Notes: generated by a model not told the origin, from the sequence alone. A stretch of DNA of 64,000 nt from Symsagittifera roscoffensis (GCF_963678635.1 NC_087064.1:67444025-67508024), one strand, 5' to 3'; positions 23,468 to 35,951 are shown, counted from the stretch's first letter. A program made the numbers and translations.

Positions 23468-26240
23468 ATGGACTCCGAACTTCCTGCTGTGAATACTGCG
23501 CAACTTGAAACTCCTGTTTTCCATAGAGATCATAATGAACCTCCATCTAGTCAACAGTCTGTTACTAACATATGTAGTACATCTCGGAGTTTCGACCAAA
23601 ATTTTGCACAGCTCCCATCTGTGGAAATTCCTTTAGGAACCCCCATCCGACCTATGCCCTATGCTGAACCTTGTACAATTATTACAGATGTTAATCATAA
23701 TAACAATACTTACCACACATTGGAGACTCCGCAGCAAGTATCTTCTCGAAGTGAAGGGTATTCAAACTTCATTAGCCCAATGCCAATGGTGTACCCACCA
23801 CACTTTGATCCCGCGTTTTTTCATAGAAATCAAATTGCCAGCCAGCCCACTGATCATCATGATGATTACACTGCCAATGGAACAGAACTCAGTCGTTTTT
23901 TTTCTCAACCTTCAGAATCAACTCCTTCAAACCAGCATTCATCAACAACTTTGTCATGGGAAATACCTCTGTTCACGCCGCAGTCAGCGACTGCCACTCA
24001 GGCTGGCAGTTCAAGTACAGAGCCTCCGACTGATTCTTCATCTGAGAATATGGCAAAACGAGTTATTCCAACGAACAATGACTCGCAAACCGAGGTAAGA
24101 TTCCTTTTGTTTTGAAACAAAAAGCATTTTTAATGCTCAAACCATGAAGAGTTGGAAACTTTCAGCTAATGTTTTTGTTCACTTTTGTAGTTCAACTAAA
24201 AGTTTTTGTTTTGAGTTTAGATAGCTGCAAAACTTGCACGCGTTCAACAACTTGAAGCTGCTTCGTCCAAAGACGACCAAAATGAAAATTGCGAGAGGCA
24301 AGAAATCGAAACACTTGTTAAAGAGCACTTGGATGTTTTCCAAGAATCGGGTTTTTTAACCCATAAACAACGTGTTTCGTTATTTCAACTTGTGACAGCC
24401 TTCTTATACTGTTATGTCGTGCCATCAATGCTAGAAGAAACCATAAGCTGCATGTCTGTTCATGCAGTTGCACAAGCGTTTGTGGCATTGTCAGATGAGG
24501 ACGAAATTTGTATAACGGTTTCAATTGAACCAAGTGAAAGTGAGTCATCTTGAATTTCTTCCGTATAACTTTTTTTCAAAATTGTGAAACTGTTTGTTTA
24601 GTGTCTACTGAACGTTCGAATCACATTTTGCCGCGATGGCTCGTACAGGGTTTGAAACTTTATCACACTGAAGTTCGACCACATTTCTTACCTCAGAGTG
24701 TCCCGGATGAAAAGATTTCTTTCACCCGATCTTTCCCTGAGCAACCAATCCAAGTCAAAACAGAACTTTTTTTTGTGAACTCCAGTGGAAACACCAAGTT
24801 TCGTGTGAATAGAATTGCCGCCACAGTTTCTGACATGGTACGTTTCAACTTTTAACTTATAAGTCTGTGGAAGTTGAACTTCCTAATATGATTTGAACAC
24901 AACGGGGAATTCGTTCTAGAAGGATCTGTTTAGATTTCTGCTCAAATGGAGCCTGCTAAGCGACCCAAGACATTGCTCGATCGTCAAGTGGCAAAATTCA
25001 TGCCTTTGTCAAAAGATCCTGCATTTCAACTGGTGAAACACAAAACGCAGGAAATTCACAAGAAGGTACTACTTTGATTTTCCAAGAATTTTTTTAATTT
25101 AAAAAACGTTTCGACTCGGAAACTTTCGGAAAGTTTCGACTGTTTCAGCTGATTTGTACTTCACAGTTTTTTTATACAGTATCACAATTTATCAATTAGA
25201 TGTATGAAACAATACGCTCACGTTTTTCCAGATTGTCAATCACACCTACAAAGATGTTGAAAAAGCTGTGCGATGTAGACAAGATCAACAAAGATACATT
25301 AGACAGACAATTAGAGCACAAGCTTTTGTGAAACAGTATCCAAACTTTGTTGTATCGGAGACGCGCGTGTCGGGTTTTTTCCAGCGAAACAAATGGGAAA
25401 CTCATCACGACCTAAAGAAAGTCATGTCCCAAATCGCCATGCTGCAGAAAGAGAAAAGCAAGCGACAACAAAAGCCGCTTTCTGATTCCAGCGTTATTAG
25501 TTATAAAGGCACTGGAAACTTTCTTTCATTGGAAGCACAAACGCTTCTGGCCCACAGATGTGATACGCAAGAATGGGTTGGCATTTGTGATGTTGTTTTC
25601 CCTACCTTCGGAAGAGGTAATCTTGCGTTTCTTGAAAACGTTGACGACAAGTTTCCAAAACTTTCAAAAGTTTCTTTTTCAAAAAAATTTCTTTTGTGAT
25701 TCAAACGTTATAGTTTAAAGTTTTAAAAAGTCATAAAGTTTTCAACCAATACAGTTTTTTGAATTCCATTCAAAAATGCCATGTAACAGTGTTAAATAAT
25801 ATAGAGTAAACTTTAAATGTTGAACATTTTCTGATTCAGGCGTTGTCAGCACACAGGCCTTCCAGAAGGATGATATTATCATGGACTACCATGGGGTTGC
25901 CGTGACAGATAAAACATATCAAGATTTGATAAGGAACCGTTCTGTTCCGACTGAATTTGTGCTGGAAATTGGCGCGCCTGTGAAGCGTTTCATCGATGCT
26001 TCTTCAGAAGTGTGTGTTGAGCATCCAACCAACCGCTGTCTTGGTCGACTGGCTAATCACAGCACGCTAAACTCCAAGAAGAATTTGGATGCGAATATGA
26101 AGATCATAGAAGTTGTTCTTAATGCCTTCGATCCGCCAAAACGATTAGCTGTATTCAAAGCCCGAAGAAACATTGAGCCTTTCGAACAACTACGATACGA
26201 TTATGGCGATAAAGTTGCTCGATACATGTTCAACATGTGA
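23468..26240 (+). CDS. Gene 3: SET-domain methyltransferase, PR-Set7/KMT5A-like
   Basis: Six exons: 23468-24094, 24221-24539, 24602-24837, 24934-25065, 25232-25616, 25840-26240, with phases consistent throughout, giving about 699 residues. Residues 1-209 are Ser/Thr/Pro/Gln-rich and probably disordered. The middle has a predicted helical, basic stretch (KKVMSQIAMLQKEKSKRQQK). The C-terminal SET domain begins FGRGVVSTQAF across the last intron and continues DIIMDYHG, then GRLANHS with the catalytic-site NHS at 26055-26063, and ends RYDYGD (26193-26210). GRLxNHS and YDYGD are the signature of PR-Set7/KMT5A, which methylates histone H4 Lys20; the substrate here is unknown. No clear post-SET zinc site was seen, as in that family. 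Located just inside the transposon's right subterminal repeats. Confidence 0.85.
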
Positions 26241-26370
26241 AGTTCACAAGCTCAGCTTTTTTACCTTAGAAACTTTTCAAGTTGTGTTACACTCATTCAA
26301 TGGAAGTTCCATATATTTTATGTTCTTTATACTGTATGTTACATACGTGTAGTTACTACTAGTAGTAGTT

Positions 26371-26660
26371 CAAACATTTGCACCCACAACTTTTTTCATC
26401 GAAGTACATGTACAGTATTTCGGCACGCTCGTTAACTAAGTTTGATCAAACGATTGTACCCACAACTTTTTTCATCGGAATACAGTATTTTAGCACGTAT
26501 GTTAATAGTTGCAATTATAATAACTTGTAGGACAAACTAAACAAAAAAGAAAATAAAATTGCTTAAAAACTGTAAACTTCTGCCAGATTAATTCAAAAAT
26601 ATAAACAAAATAAAATTGCTTAAAAACTGTAAACTTCTGCCAGATTAATTCAAAAATATA
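26371..26660 (+). repeat. Direct repeats downstream of the SET gene
   Basis: An imperfect duplication (CCCACAACTTTTTTCATCG.. at 26381 and 26458) is followed by two nearly identical 58-bp units containing AAATTGCTTAAAAACTG at about 26552 and 26610. Confidence 0.75.
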
Positions 26661-26668
26661 AAAATTTT

Positions 26669-27046
26669 GGATTCCGTGCCATTTTTCTCACTGGATTCCA
26701 GCGTCATGGATTCCATGGTTATACTGTATTGAATTTATCAACTATTTGTTTAGCAACTATTTGTTTAGTGGTTGAGTAAAAATGGCTCGGATTCCGGGAC
26801 CATGTCCTGGATTCCGAATTCAAGTAATTGTTCGCTATACCATGGATTCCGGGATTTTGCCAATTTTCGGTGGTTTAATTGATTGTCCCGGATTCCGGGA
26901 TTTTGCGTATATGCCTGTTCGTGCCGCCATGCGAGTATTTGAACGCGGAATCCATGGCATGTGCATGTTATATCATTTGAATTCGGAATCCATGTACACT
27001 AATAGTCAAATCTGACTATTGAAATAACACGGATTTCGACGTAATG
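26669..27046. repeat. Right subterminal motif cluster and right terminal inverted repeat
   Basis: Nine exact GGATTCC/GGAATCC copies (26669-26990) lie in both orientations, then the inverted copy of the left terminus ending CGACGTAATG at 27046. Confidence 0.7.
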
Positions 27047-28596
27047 TCACTAATACTTTTCTTTTTTATTCAATTTTTCATTTAGTTGTTTCTCATCTGA
27101 ACCGAATTTTTTTACGAACAAAATCGAATTTTTGAACAAAATATCAAAAACTTTCAAAATTTTTTTTGACTGCGACCGTTTTTGTTTCGACTTTCAATAA
27201 AGCGCGGAAAACTTATGCTAAAAGTAGTTTTTCATTTAGTCAATTTCAGTCTTTCCAGCTAAAAAGTTATGTTAATTTTCTGTTTAGCAATTTGAAAAAT
27301 ACTTGCTTGTTGTTTGGAGCACAAATATGAAAAAAACTTCAGCTGTGATTAATTTCTATAGCACACAATTGGATTAAACGTGGAATTGAACTGAAGCAAG
27401 CAACTTTGTCTTTTTCATTTGTTACCATTTACAAAACGTTTATTCCTTTGGAAAAAAATATCATTCATATAGCGTTTGGGAGGGTGATTCTGAGAAAGGA
27501 ATATTTAAAAAAAATATCAAGTTTTTTCATTTTCAAATATTTTGTAAATATTCTTTTTAAACTAAAAATTTTGATCGACAATAAAGGGCTGTCAAAACAT
27601 TCAAGGACTATTAGGACTTATATATTACATAAACAGTTGTGAGTAAGTCTGATTTTTTGAAATTTTTTGGGTCATAAACTACATCAGATCAATTAAACCG
27701 GAGTCGTAACATTCAAAGCTATGATCTGATAAAAACAGCCTTGTTTTGTTTGCCTGCAAAATTTAGACACAGAGCTGAATATTTTACAGTGTTAAACCAT
27801 TTCGATCCAAATTCAAATTGTGGGTTCAAGGGTCGTAACCTGGGTTTGGGAGGATTTTAACATGAGCATGGTTTCTGTTTAACAGCCTATTTCTTCTTTT
27901 TTGTGCGTTTTGACATGTTTTGTTTTCAGGAAACAATCTTGTGTTTCTTTAAGGGGCAGGAGAACGTTTTTTGATTTTTGTTCGAAATTTCTTTGTCGAA
28001 ATTGACTCTTCAAAAATTCTTACGGGCTGGTCGATCGAAAATGAATGACGTAAAATATTTAAAAAAGGGGAGCCCTTTGAGTGGCAGGGGGCGGGGGAAG
28101 GGGGTTTCGCCTTACGTGTAAAAAGTAGTTCCTCTACTTCATGTAATAGTTCTTTTAGTTTTTTTTAGTGATTTTGCTATTTTTTTAAAAAAGTTTCCGC
28201 ACTTAAGGTGAGAATATATTTTTTATATTTTTCCTTTTTGTTCTGATTATTTGCAGTAGCGGATTTAGTGGGGAGGCGACCCCCTTCTCCTCATGGATTT
28301 GACCACCTGCCGACCCAAAGGGTCCCCCTTTGCACTATTTTGAGACATCTGTTTTTGGCTGACTCACCCTAAAACTTTTTTAAGGCGCCAAAATATAATT
28401 ATTTTGAGAGAAGAACGCCTTCCTCCCCACCTCACACGAGCATCAACTTTATGGTATAACGAGTGGTTTTACAAGGTTAACAATAGAGACCAAAATGTTT
28501 GTCATAGCCTACTTAGTCCATATGCAACGTGAACAAAAATTATTCTTGTAAAATTTTGCAGGTGGGTTGGGGAAGAGCCGGAAGCATCATGTTTAG
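27047..28596. other. GPCR intron, no gene seen
   Basis: AT-rich. A fragment from 28254 (CAGTAGCGGATTTAGTGGGG) to about 28430 matches the hAT-like miniature family at 46210 and 55299, including GCCGACCCAAAGGGTCCCCC. A further G-rich piece at 28066-28110 may be a second fragment. Confidence 0.5.
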
Positions 28597-28744
28597 GTAC
28601 ATCTTCATCTGCCACAACCACCTCTATGCCCGCTTCTGGGGGGTGAAGGGGACCATTCTGTCCCTCGTGCTCATCTGGGTGGCAGTGTTCTTGATAGACC
28701 TGATCAACTACGACTTCGTGGGTGTCGGAGACCACGTGTTTAAG
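28597..28744 (+). CDS. GPCR exon, end of TM3-TM4-ECL2
   Basis: The acceptor TTTAG|GTA lets the first G complete the Arg codon of NRY. The exon reads YIFICHNHLYARFWG (intracellular loop 2), TILSLVLIWVAVFLI (TM4), then HVFK. The donor is AAG|GCAAGC, a GC-AG intron, phase 0. No GT donor in phase gives as good a join to the next exon. Confidence 0.8.
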
Positions 28745-30134
28745 GCAAGCAAGAGAGATGGCCAAAATCACACAGCAGACACGGCTCTTTTCTATTTAAC
28801 TTTGGCATTGTGACTAATTATAGTAGTAGGTGTTGCGGCTGAAGTGGGGGGATGCAAGGGAGACCCCATGTGTTAACATTCGTTATAGATTTCCGGTCTC
28901 CCATAATATGTTTTAACATTGGGTAGAGGGTGGAGAATCTACAGTGTATCAAGATAGTGGAATGAAATGGTAAGATTTCAGGGTTTATGTAATGGTAAGA
29001 GAATGGTATGAAAAATGGTATTTTTTTGGTTTATGTTTGTAAATCTCAAGTTCTTTAGCAAAAATCTCGGCGCGCGTTATCTAATTGATAAATATCAATA
29101 GTCTATTACGATTAGATTGTAGAATGAAGGTATTATATGATGTTTTTTGGCTCAAGCTAAGTCAATGCTTAGAGTTTTTGCTCAAAAATTGAGATTTTCA
29201 ATCAAAAAGTTGATTTTTTTTCTAAACACCTTCAAAATACGATAATATTCGATCTAATTCAAGCTATGACTTGTTGTATATGATATTCCTATGCGCAACC
29301 TAGCTGAAACCTGCTGAAACTTCGGAAAAAAATTAAAAAGAGAGTGTATAAATCACTGCATCGTATAGTAAATTAACTGCAATAAGTTACACTTACAGAT
29401 AAAAAAATAATAAAATACATATTTACATAAAATTATTTATAAAATTCAAAACATGCACACCATGAATATTATTCAAATTTCTCTTATAGAATTTGAAAAA
29501 AAAAGAAAAGTTGAAGAAATTGCGTTGAATCCAGTTTTTTGTAGTTTTCTGGGAATCATCCGCCAATATTTTTTAATAGAGAAGAATAAATTGATAATTT
29601 TGCACCCAAAGATAGCAAAGTAGTAAGTTTTGTGATCCTTGAGCAATTATGATCCAGTGTTTTCCTCAATCATTGATGATCAGCAAAGATGATGGAGTTG
29701 AGTTGATGATTGGAAAAGAGTGTTTGAATAGTTGAGGTTCTTTATCAGATGGGTAAGATCCCATGTACTTAAACCTGAGCTCGGAATTTCTTTGAAAAAC
29801 CTGTACCAGTAAAAAATTCTCCATTTTTCACTCGTTAGCTGATTTACATCTAAAAAAAGTAATGGATCGTTTGATAGTATAAAATAGAAGATAAAATAAA
29901 AGATAAGAAAGTGAGATGGATTACATGCATTTAGGTACTTAATCAATAAAGTCCCATACACAGGTCTCTTTACAGTCTAATTTGTAGCAATTTCTCAGGT
30001 TTTTAAGTATGCACCATTTTTTGTCTACTTTTGCAGGAGATTTAGGTCTGAAGAACAACAAAATAGATTGAGCGAAGGGAATGACAATGACAAGTTTCAG
30101 AAAATTACAAGTTTTTTTATAGGAAACTGAAAAC
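28745..30134. other. GPCR intron, no gene seen
   Basis: AT-rich, with only short ORFs of low-complexity composition. No repeat boundary was recognised. Confidence 0.45.
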
Positions 30135-30410
30135 TCAAAAAAAATTAAGATTTTTAGCCACTGTTACGATTTTGTCAATTTGAACATTTGATTGCCTTTC
30201 TCCCAAGACTATCACTTCCGTTACTTGCACTTGCTCCAAGAGAAATTGGAAAAATATTTCTAGTCTTAAGCTTTTTTCACTAAGATCTGGATGATGCAAC
30301 TGTTCAGCTGCATCCTGACGTGAAGCCAAGCAAAAACTAGAAAATAGTGACTTTGAAAACTTTCCATAGGAAGAGCTGGGATAATTTTCGTGAAACTGCC
30401 TTGCTTTCAT
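30135..30410 (-). pseudogene. Polinton major capsid protein, C-terminal relic
   Basis: The minus frame ends SLRLEIFFQFLLEQV, VTEVIVLGERQSNVQIDK, the C-terminal pattern (LRLEI.F...L...I.VI.., then a final 'ID' segment) of the double-jelly-roll capsid protein of Mavericks/Polintons. It is truncated at the N-terminal side and lies just downstream of the tandem block that holds the preceding part of the gene. Confidence 0.6.
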
Positions 30411-30458
30411 TGTTTTAACAAAGGGGTGACAAGAAGAACTTGTGTCTAAGGAAACAAT

Positions 30459-31896
30459 TGCGCATCAATGCAATTGCGAATCATTATAAGCTCTCTCAAA
30501 AGAAATTGTTGATAGTAAAAAAGATTTTCATGAAAAAATCCGTTAACAGCTGAATTTGTATTTACTGCAACTGTTTTTCTTTTCATTGGAGCGCTATCAG
30601 TTATATTGTCATGTATAATTTAGTTTTGTCGAGATCGATTGATAAAAGTTCTTGCTAAAGTTTCCATTTAGTTGTAATGAGCAGGTTCTCTTTCTAGATT
30701 CCATTGCAAGTATTGACCATTAGCAGGTTCAGCTACTAATGTTCTTCTAGTAAACAATGAACAGTCACCAATATTCAGACTAACCTTTGGATTTTCAGAC
30801 AGCATGTAAATCTAGACCTAGCACGAATTACTTTAATTTGAACTTTGGTATTTGGTGGATTTATTTTTTTGCAAATAAACAAATCAAGGGCGAGCTTCGC
30901 ATAGAGTGAAATAATATCCCTGTTTCTAACGAATTTGCGCATCAATGCAATTGCGAATCATTATAAGCTCTCTCAAAAGAAATTGTTGATAGTAAAAAAG
31001 ATTTTCATGAAAAAATCCGGTAACAGCTGAATTTGTATTTACTGCAACTGTTTTTCTTTTCATTGGAGCGTTATCAATTATATTGTCATGTATAATTTGG
31101 TTTTGTCGAGATCGATTGATAAAAGTTCTTGCTAGAGTTTCCATTTAGTTGTAATGAGCAGGTTCTCTTTCTAGATTCCATTGCAAATATTGATCATTAG
31201 CAGGTTCAGCTACTAATGTTCTTCTAGTAAACAATGAACAGTCAACAATATTCAGACTAACCTTTGGATTTTCAGACAGCATGTAAATCTAGACCTAGCA
31301 CGAATTACTTTAATTTGAACTTTGGTATTTGGTGGTATTATTTTTTTTTTGCAAATAAACAAATCAAGGGCGAGCTTCGCATATAGTGAAATAATATCCC
31401 TGTTTCTAACGAATTTGCGCATCAATGCAATTATTGCGAATCATTATAAGCTCTCTCAAAAGAAATTGTTGATAGTAAAAAAGATTTTCATGAAAAAATC
31501 CGGTAACAGCTGAGTTTGTATTTACTGCAACTGTTTTTTTTTTCATTGGAGCGTTATCAATTATATTGTCATGTATAATTTGGTTTTGTCGAGATCGATT
31601 GATAAAAGTTCTTGCTAAAGTTTCCATTTAGTTGTAATGAGCAGGTTCTCTTTCTAGATTCCATTGCAAGTATTGATCATTAGCAGGTTCAGCTACTAAT
31701 GTTCTTCTAGTAAACAATGAACAGTCACCAATATTCAGACTAACCTTTGGATTTTCAGACAGCATGTAAATCTAGACCTAGCACGAATTACTTTAATTTG
31801 AACTTTGGTATTTGGTGGATTTATTTTTTTGCAAATAAACAAATCAAGGGCGAGCTTCGCATAGAGTGAAATAATATCCCTGTTTCTAACGAATTT
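30459..31896 (-). repeat. Three tandem copies (about 475-481 bp) of a Polinton capsid gene fragment
   Basis: Copies begin at about 30459, 30934 and 31415 and differ by a few bases and small indels. On the minus strand each copy encodes RSRQNQIIHDNIIDNAP... NSAVTGFFHENLFYYQQF, preceded in another frame by PANDQYLQWNLEREPAHYN, a portion of the Polinton major capsid protein. Stops and frame changes show that it is dead. An unequal-exchange triplication within the relic is the simplest cause. Confidence 0.7.
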
Positions 31897-32907
31897 GCTC
31901 TATCAGTGAACGGATGCACATCAAGTGCTTCAGGATGTCCTTCAAAACTAAGCAAGTATAGGCAAGCAAGTGAGCTCTAGGCAAGCAAGTATTCCTTTAT
32001 AGCTCACTGCCGACGAAATTTAATCGGTGTTGGGGCTTTATGACGCTATAATCCATTGGCGTTGTAAACCATTGTATTATTAAAATAAACTACAAAGAGA
32101 CTTGAGAATTTTGCACAATGTTACTTAAGATATGTAGGGTTTTGGTTCCTCATCTGAAACAACTTCTGATTTTACTTTGAGTTCTGACTTTTTTTTAAAA
32201 AAGCTTCAAACAACCTTTCCTTGAAAAATTGAAGCTTTAAAGTAAAATGGGTATCATGCATATCCAAGTAGAGTGTACAATCGAATTCCAAATCAAATTT
32301 AGTATTGCTTTCATCTAGAGAAGTACTGGGGAGAATTACTTCTTGCGCGTAAGTTGAAATAATTGTTTTCAAAACGTGGACTCCTCAAAAATCACCAGGA
32401 AAACTTTTGTTGAAGCCCCGAACCGAAAATGGAAACTTTGAAATAAACTCAATTGATATTGTTAAAATTGTCTTTGCGAGTGCGACTGTTTTTTGACCTA
32501 CTTTTCAAAAAAAGTTATCTGATCTTGCTCGTTCTATGTTTGGATTTTTTCCAACTCCCAAATGTTTCCAGATTGTTTTTTTTCTCACATCTTTTGCAAT
32601 TTTTTTGAATTTTTTTGCGTCCACTATCAATCGCCCCAATCTCTGGAGTGGCGATTTCAAATAAACTTGCTCCATTTTTTATTGATTTTTTTGTGGAATT
32701 CTCCCAAGCGTTTGGGCAAGAGCACCAAAACCTCTTCAACGCTGTCTTGCATGACCTTGAAAATAGGAAATTAACCTCAAATTCTAGCAACCCTTTTGAT
32801 ATGATTCAAAAATTTTTATTCTAAAATTTTTATTCGAAACCTTGCGACAAGAGAACAATTTGTGTAATTCCTTCGGATACACAAGGATTGTTTTCACCTG
32901 TAGTATC

Positions 32908-33363
32908 TCATAGTTCAATCTTGATGCTTTGGAAAGAGTTTTCTAGGGTTTTTAACCTGTAAAATTGTAAAGGATTTATAAATCCCATTTTTTTGGAGGT
33001 GAATGGATTACAACGCATTAAAGTTGCTTTTATATCACCGACTATGTTCAATTCTATAATATCACTATATATCATCGGATAATCTTTTTTTATAATGTTG
33101 TAAGAATACTGAGGAAGATGCGGTCGTTTTCCACTTATTATTATCTCGGTTTGATTTTTCTCTAAGTTACAACCAATACTGTGACTATAATTAGAATTTT
33201 GGGTTATTAACACAGATTGATCCTCAGGTAAATGAACGGCTCTCTTTTGTGTAATTTTATCTCCTGATACATATATTCCGTTATATCCAAATGCTTGGGC
33301 ACCTAGACAATCTCGAGTTTTTTTCTTCATGGCTACAACTAGATCAACAATACTTGAATACAA
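32908..33363 (-). pseudogene. Polinton penton-like (minor capsid) relic
   Basis: A 151-codon minus frame contains SGKRPHLPQYSYNI, YSDIIELNIVGDIKATLMRC, and LENSFQSIKIEL. This 'YxDIIExNxVGD...LLRC...NSFHSIxI' order is known to me from minor-capsid/penton-type proteins of Mavericks and adintovirus-like elements. Both ends are missing. It has the same orientation as the capsid and integrase relics. Confidence 0.6.
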
Positions 33364-33899
33364 TCATGGTTCAATGATGCTTTTCTCCTCAGAACTTTAT
33401 CTCCCGTATATGAGCTTTCCCTCAGTAACATTTTGTTTCAAGTAAGGTTAAGATATTTATGACATAGCAACCTCCCATTCTCCTATAAGTTGTTCTTGTT
33501 CCGGTAAGAAATGTGTAAAAGAACAAAGACTATTACTTCGATAACAATTTAAAAACGCAATAGAAATTAGCTCAAAAATAAAAGAATCCAAGTCTACTGA
33601 TCAATAGATATGCTATTTAAAAATTGATTTATCTTGAACCTGAGCTCTTTTTCAAAAATTCCTCATTCTCAGAACGGAATGTCGTTTTTTGAAATTCTCG
33701 TTCTATCCTAAATTTTCAATTTTGATTTCTCATATGTCATGAAAAAATCATTATGTCAATAAGAAGACATTTTTATTTCACATCTCACAGAGGGTTTCCA
33801 TTCATGAAAAAGTCATCATTTCCACATTCCTCGGAGAGTTTTCAGAGAACCATATTTTGCCACAGATTGCTGTAGAAACAAGTTTTTGCAAATTGGGAT

Positions 33900-34280
33900 T
33901 AATTTTTTCAGCATGATCTTCAAGTTATTTGTATATTATAAGTTCTAAAGAATGAATTGTTCTCTCTGCAAACGCAGCTCGTGTTTCACTCATTGTTGAA
34001 AAATTTCAATGTCTTTCACCTTGCTATTTTTTTTGAAAGTTCCCTCAATTTTCTGTTCATATATCAACTCAAAGTTTTTCAAGAGTGCTTTTTCGGGAAA
34101 CCGTTTTTTGAAAGCTTGCAAAGTGTCTGTGGCATACTTTTGTTTTTATAGTTTGAACTCTAACAATTCTCGAAAAAATATCTGCAACAACTAATAAAAA
34201 CCTAACTCCATTGTTTTTAATAGATTGCTTTTCTACAAAAGCCATGTCCATGCACCAGATTTCATTCATTTATTTGGAAA
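33900..34280 (-). pseudogene. Polinton integrase relic
   Basis: On the minus strand NEIWCMDMAFVEKQSIKNN, NGVRFLLVVADIFSRIV is the first core segment of a Polinton rve integrase (Asp in CMD). After a frameshift, SETRAAFAERTIHSLE (about 33944-33991) carries the catalytic-Glu helix. Frames differ and stops intervene, so it is non-functional. Confidence 0.75.
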
Positions 34281-35951
34281 AAGCTTGAAATTTTCCGAAA
34301 CTTCTTATTGGTGAACCAAATTTTGTATTAGATGTCTTTGTTTATAAAAAAACTGTTCTCCTTTCTTTTTTGATAAACGCTCGCTTTACTCAAGTGTTGA
34401 ACAGGCCCGTACGCAGCTCTACCCCTAGAATATCATTTTTTCAGAGTTTTTTCTGTGGAATTCTTGCATTCTTGTTGATAACAAGTTTAGGTGGAATTTG
34501 TGGTTGGTTTGAAAATGGTTGGTAAATATCTGGAAAATCGGTACTTTCCGCTTTATTGCACACAGAAAGCCTACAATAAATTATTTCGGTCTCAGTTATT
34601 TATTATGATTTTGTCTGACTGACTCAATCTTATTTTAGAAGAACTCAAAAATAAATGAAAAAGATGCTCTTCCTTGCTGATTTCAAACTTGCGCTTACAA
34701 CACTGTAAATACAATCAAAATCGTTTGGCGCAACCTCCTCTTTTACTGATCCATACTAAACCAATTATTTAATGTTAAGAGTAGTGATAAGAGAACTTAG
34801 TTTGATGAACTGCTCGCTTTACTCAAGTGTTGAATAGTTCCCTTTTTATGCACTGAAAACCTTCTTCGTGTGATTTATGTTAACTCTTTTCGATTTTTAC
34901 TACGTCTTCTTTTCGGAGATCCTGTAGCTCCCCTCGTTGCAAATGTAATAGGCATTGGCTAACGAACTGAATGAAGCTTTTTTGGGCAATGTATGATGAA
35001 TTGTTTTTGAAGTTTTTGGGGAAAAATTGAAATATTAGGAGTAAAGAGACGTAGTTTATGCTCATCGTCCGAGCTGTTGGAAGTGAAACATTGCTCGTGC
35101 AATATCTTGGCGACTAAACTGTTTTTGGAGTTAAATCAATGAGTAAAGGACAATGAGGAATAAAAGTTGCTTCTTGATATCAATCTTCTGATTGAGATCC
35201 TAGAACTGGTAACTGACTTATTGTATTAATTCGTACGAGACTATGTGCGTATTTTGTTATTCCACACATCTTCCCAATTTGCTGTGATGAAACAATTTGT
35301 GCTTAATGTATAATGTCTTCAGTCCCCTGTGTCTTCCGGTAGTAGCAATTTTTACAAAATGTTCAGGAGTAGAAAATTCATCACGAGTCATCAAATAAAC
35401 CAAGTATTAGAACTTTTAGAAAGGTTTTTAATAAGTTCAAAGTCAACTCCTTGGACAAATTCGAGGTTTTTTTTGCATTTGTCCATAAAAAGGTTGATAA
35501 TGTTGATAAAGTTAAATTTTTTCAAATATGGGTTAAAATGTACTTAGTTTAAAAACAAAGATAAAAATCAGATGTTGTTTTCCAGTTCCATTTGATCAAC
35601 TAGATAAATAAAAAAAATCATTTCTTAGTGAAAAACATTTTATTCATAGTTTTGGAGAATATAACATGTAACCGACTGTGCTGGTTAAAATTGCTACCCA
35701 AACTGATGTTTCTTCACATGTAGTGGATAACATTATTCAAACAATTGCACAAACTATGACAAAAATTGGAACAAAAAAATTAAAAATTACACGTACGTCC
35801 AGAAACCTTACTTGATTTTTGTTCAAGACTCTCTTCGTCAAAAACAAAAATTACCCAAATTTCAAAAAATTGTCACATTCATCTCCCGTCTTAAGTTTGA
35901 ATTGAAAAAACTGATAATGATTAGAAATAATTTTTTTTTTAAATAAGATAA
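34281..35951. other. GPCR intron, no gene recognised
   Basis: AT-rich. The phrase GCTCGCTTTACTCAAGTGTT occurs at 34379 and 34808, indicating another old duplication within the Polinton-derived stretch. Confidence 0.45.

Larger units (their letters stand above)
13784..27046. mobile_element. 13.26-kb putative DNA transposon carrying JmjC and SET genes
   Basis: The left end CATTACGTCGCCAATCCGTG continues into TTATTT. It is matched in inverse orientation at the right end (27022-27046) with one mismatch and one 1-base gap over about 26 bp. Just inside, GGATTCC or GGAATCC occurs nine times at 13855-14181 and nine times at 26669-26990, many within a longer CATGGATTCCGGGA consensus. Such dense subterminal motifs in both orientations are a hallmark of cut-and-paste transposons. 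Between the ends lie three multi-exon genes with open frames: transposase-like plus JmjC (+), unknown (-) and SET (+). Related repeats also occur in two internal introns. Only TC is shared at the outer flanks, so target-site duplication is unproven. The whole unit sits in a GPCR intron. Confidence 0.75.

Noticed and set aside
23661-24098. Alternative + frame of 145 codons over the first SET-gene exon
   Set aside because: It lacks an in-phase continuation, whereas the frame from 23468 splices through to the SET domain.
13784-27046. Target-site duplication TC at the ends of the large element
   Set aside because: Two bases are too few to distinguish from chance, so it is not claimed.
30450-31900. 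CRISPR-like array (three regular repeats)
   Set aside because: The units are about 478 bp with no spacers, in an animal genome, and encode a capsid fragment.
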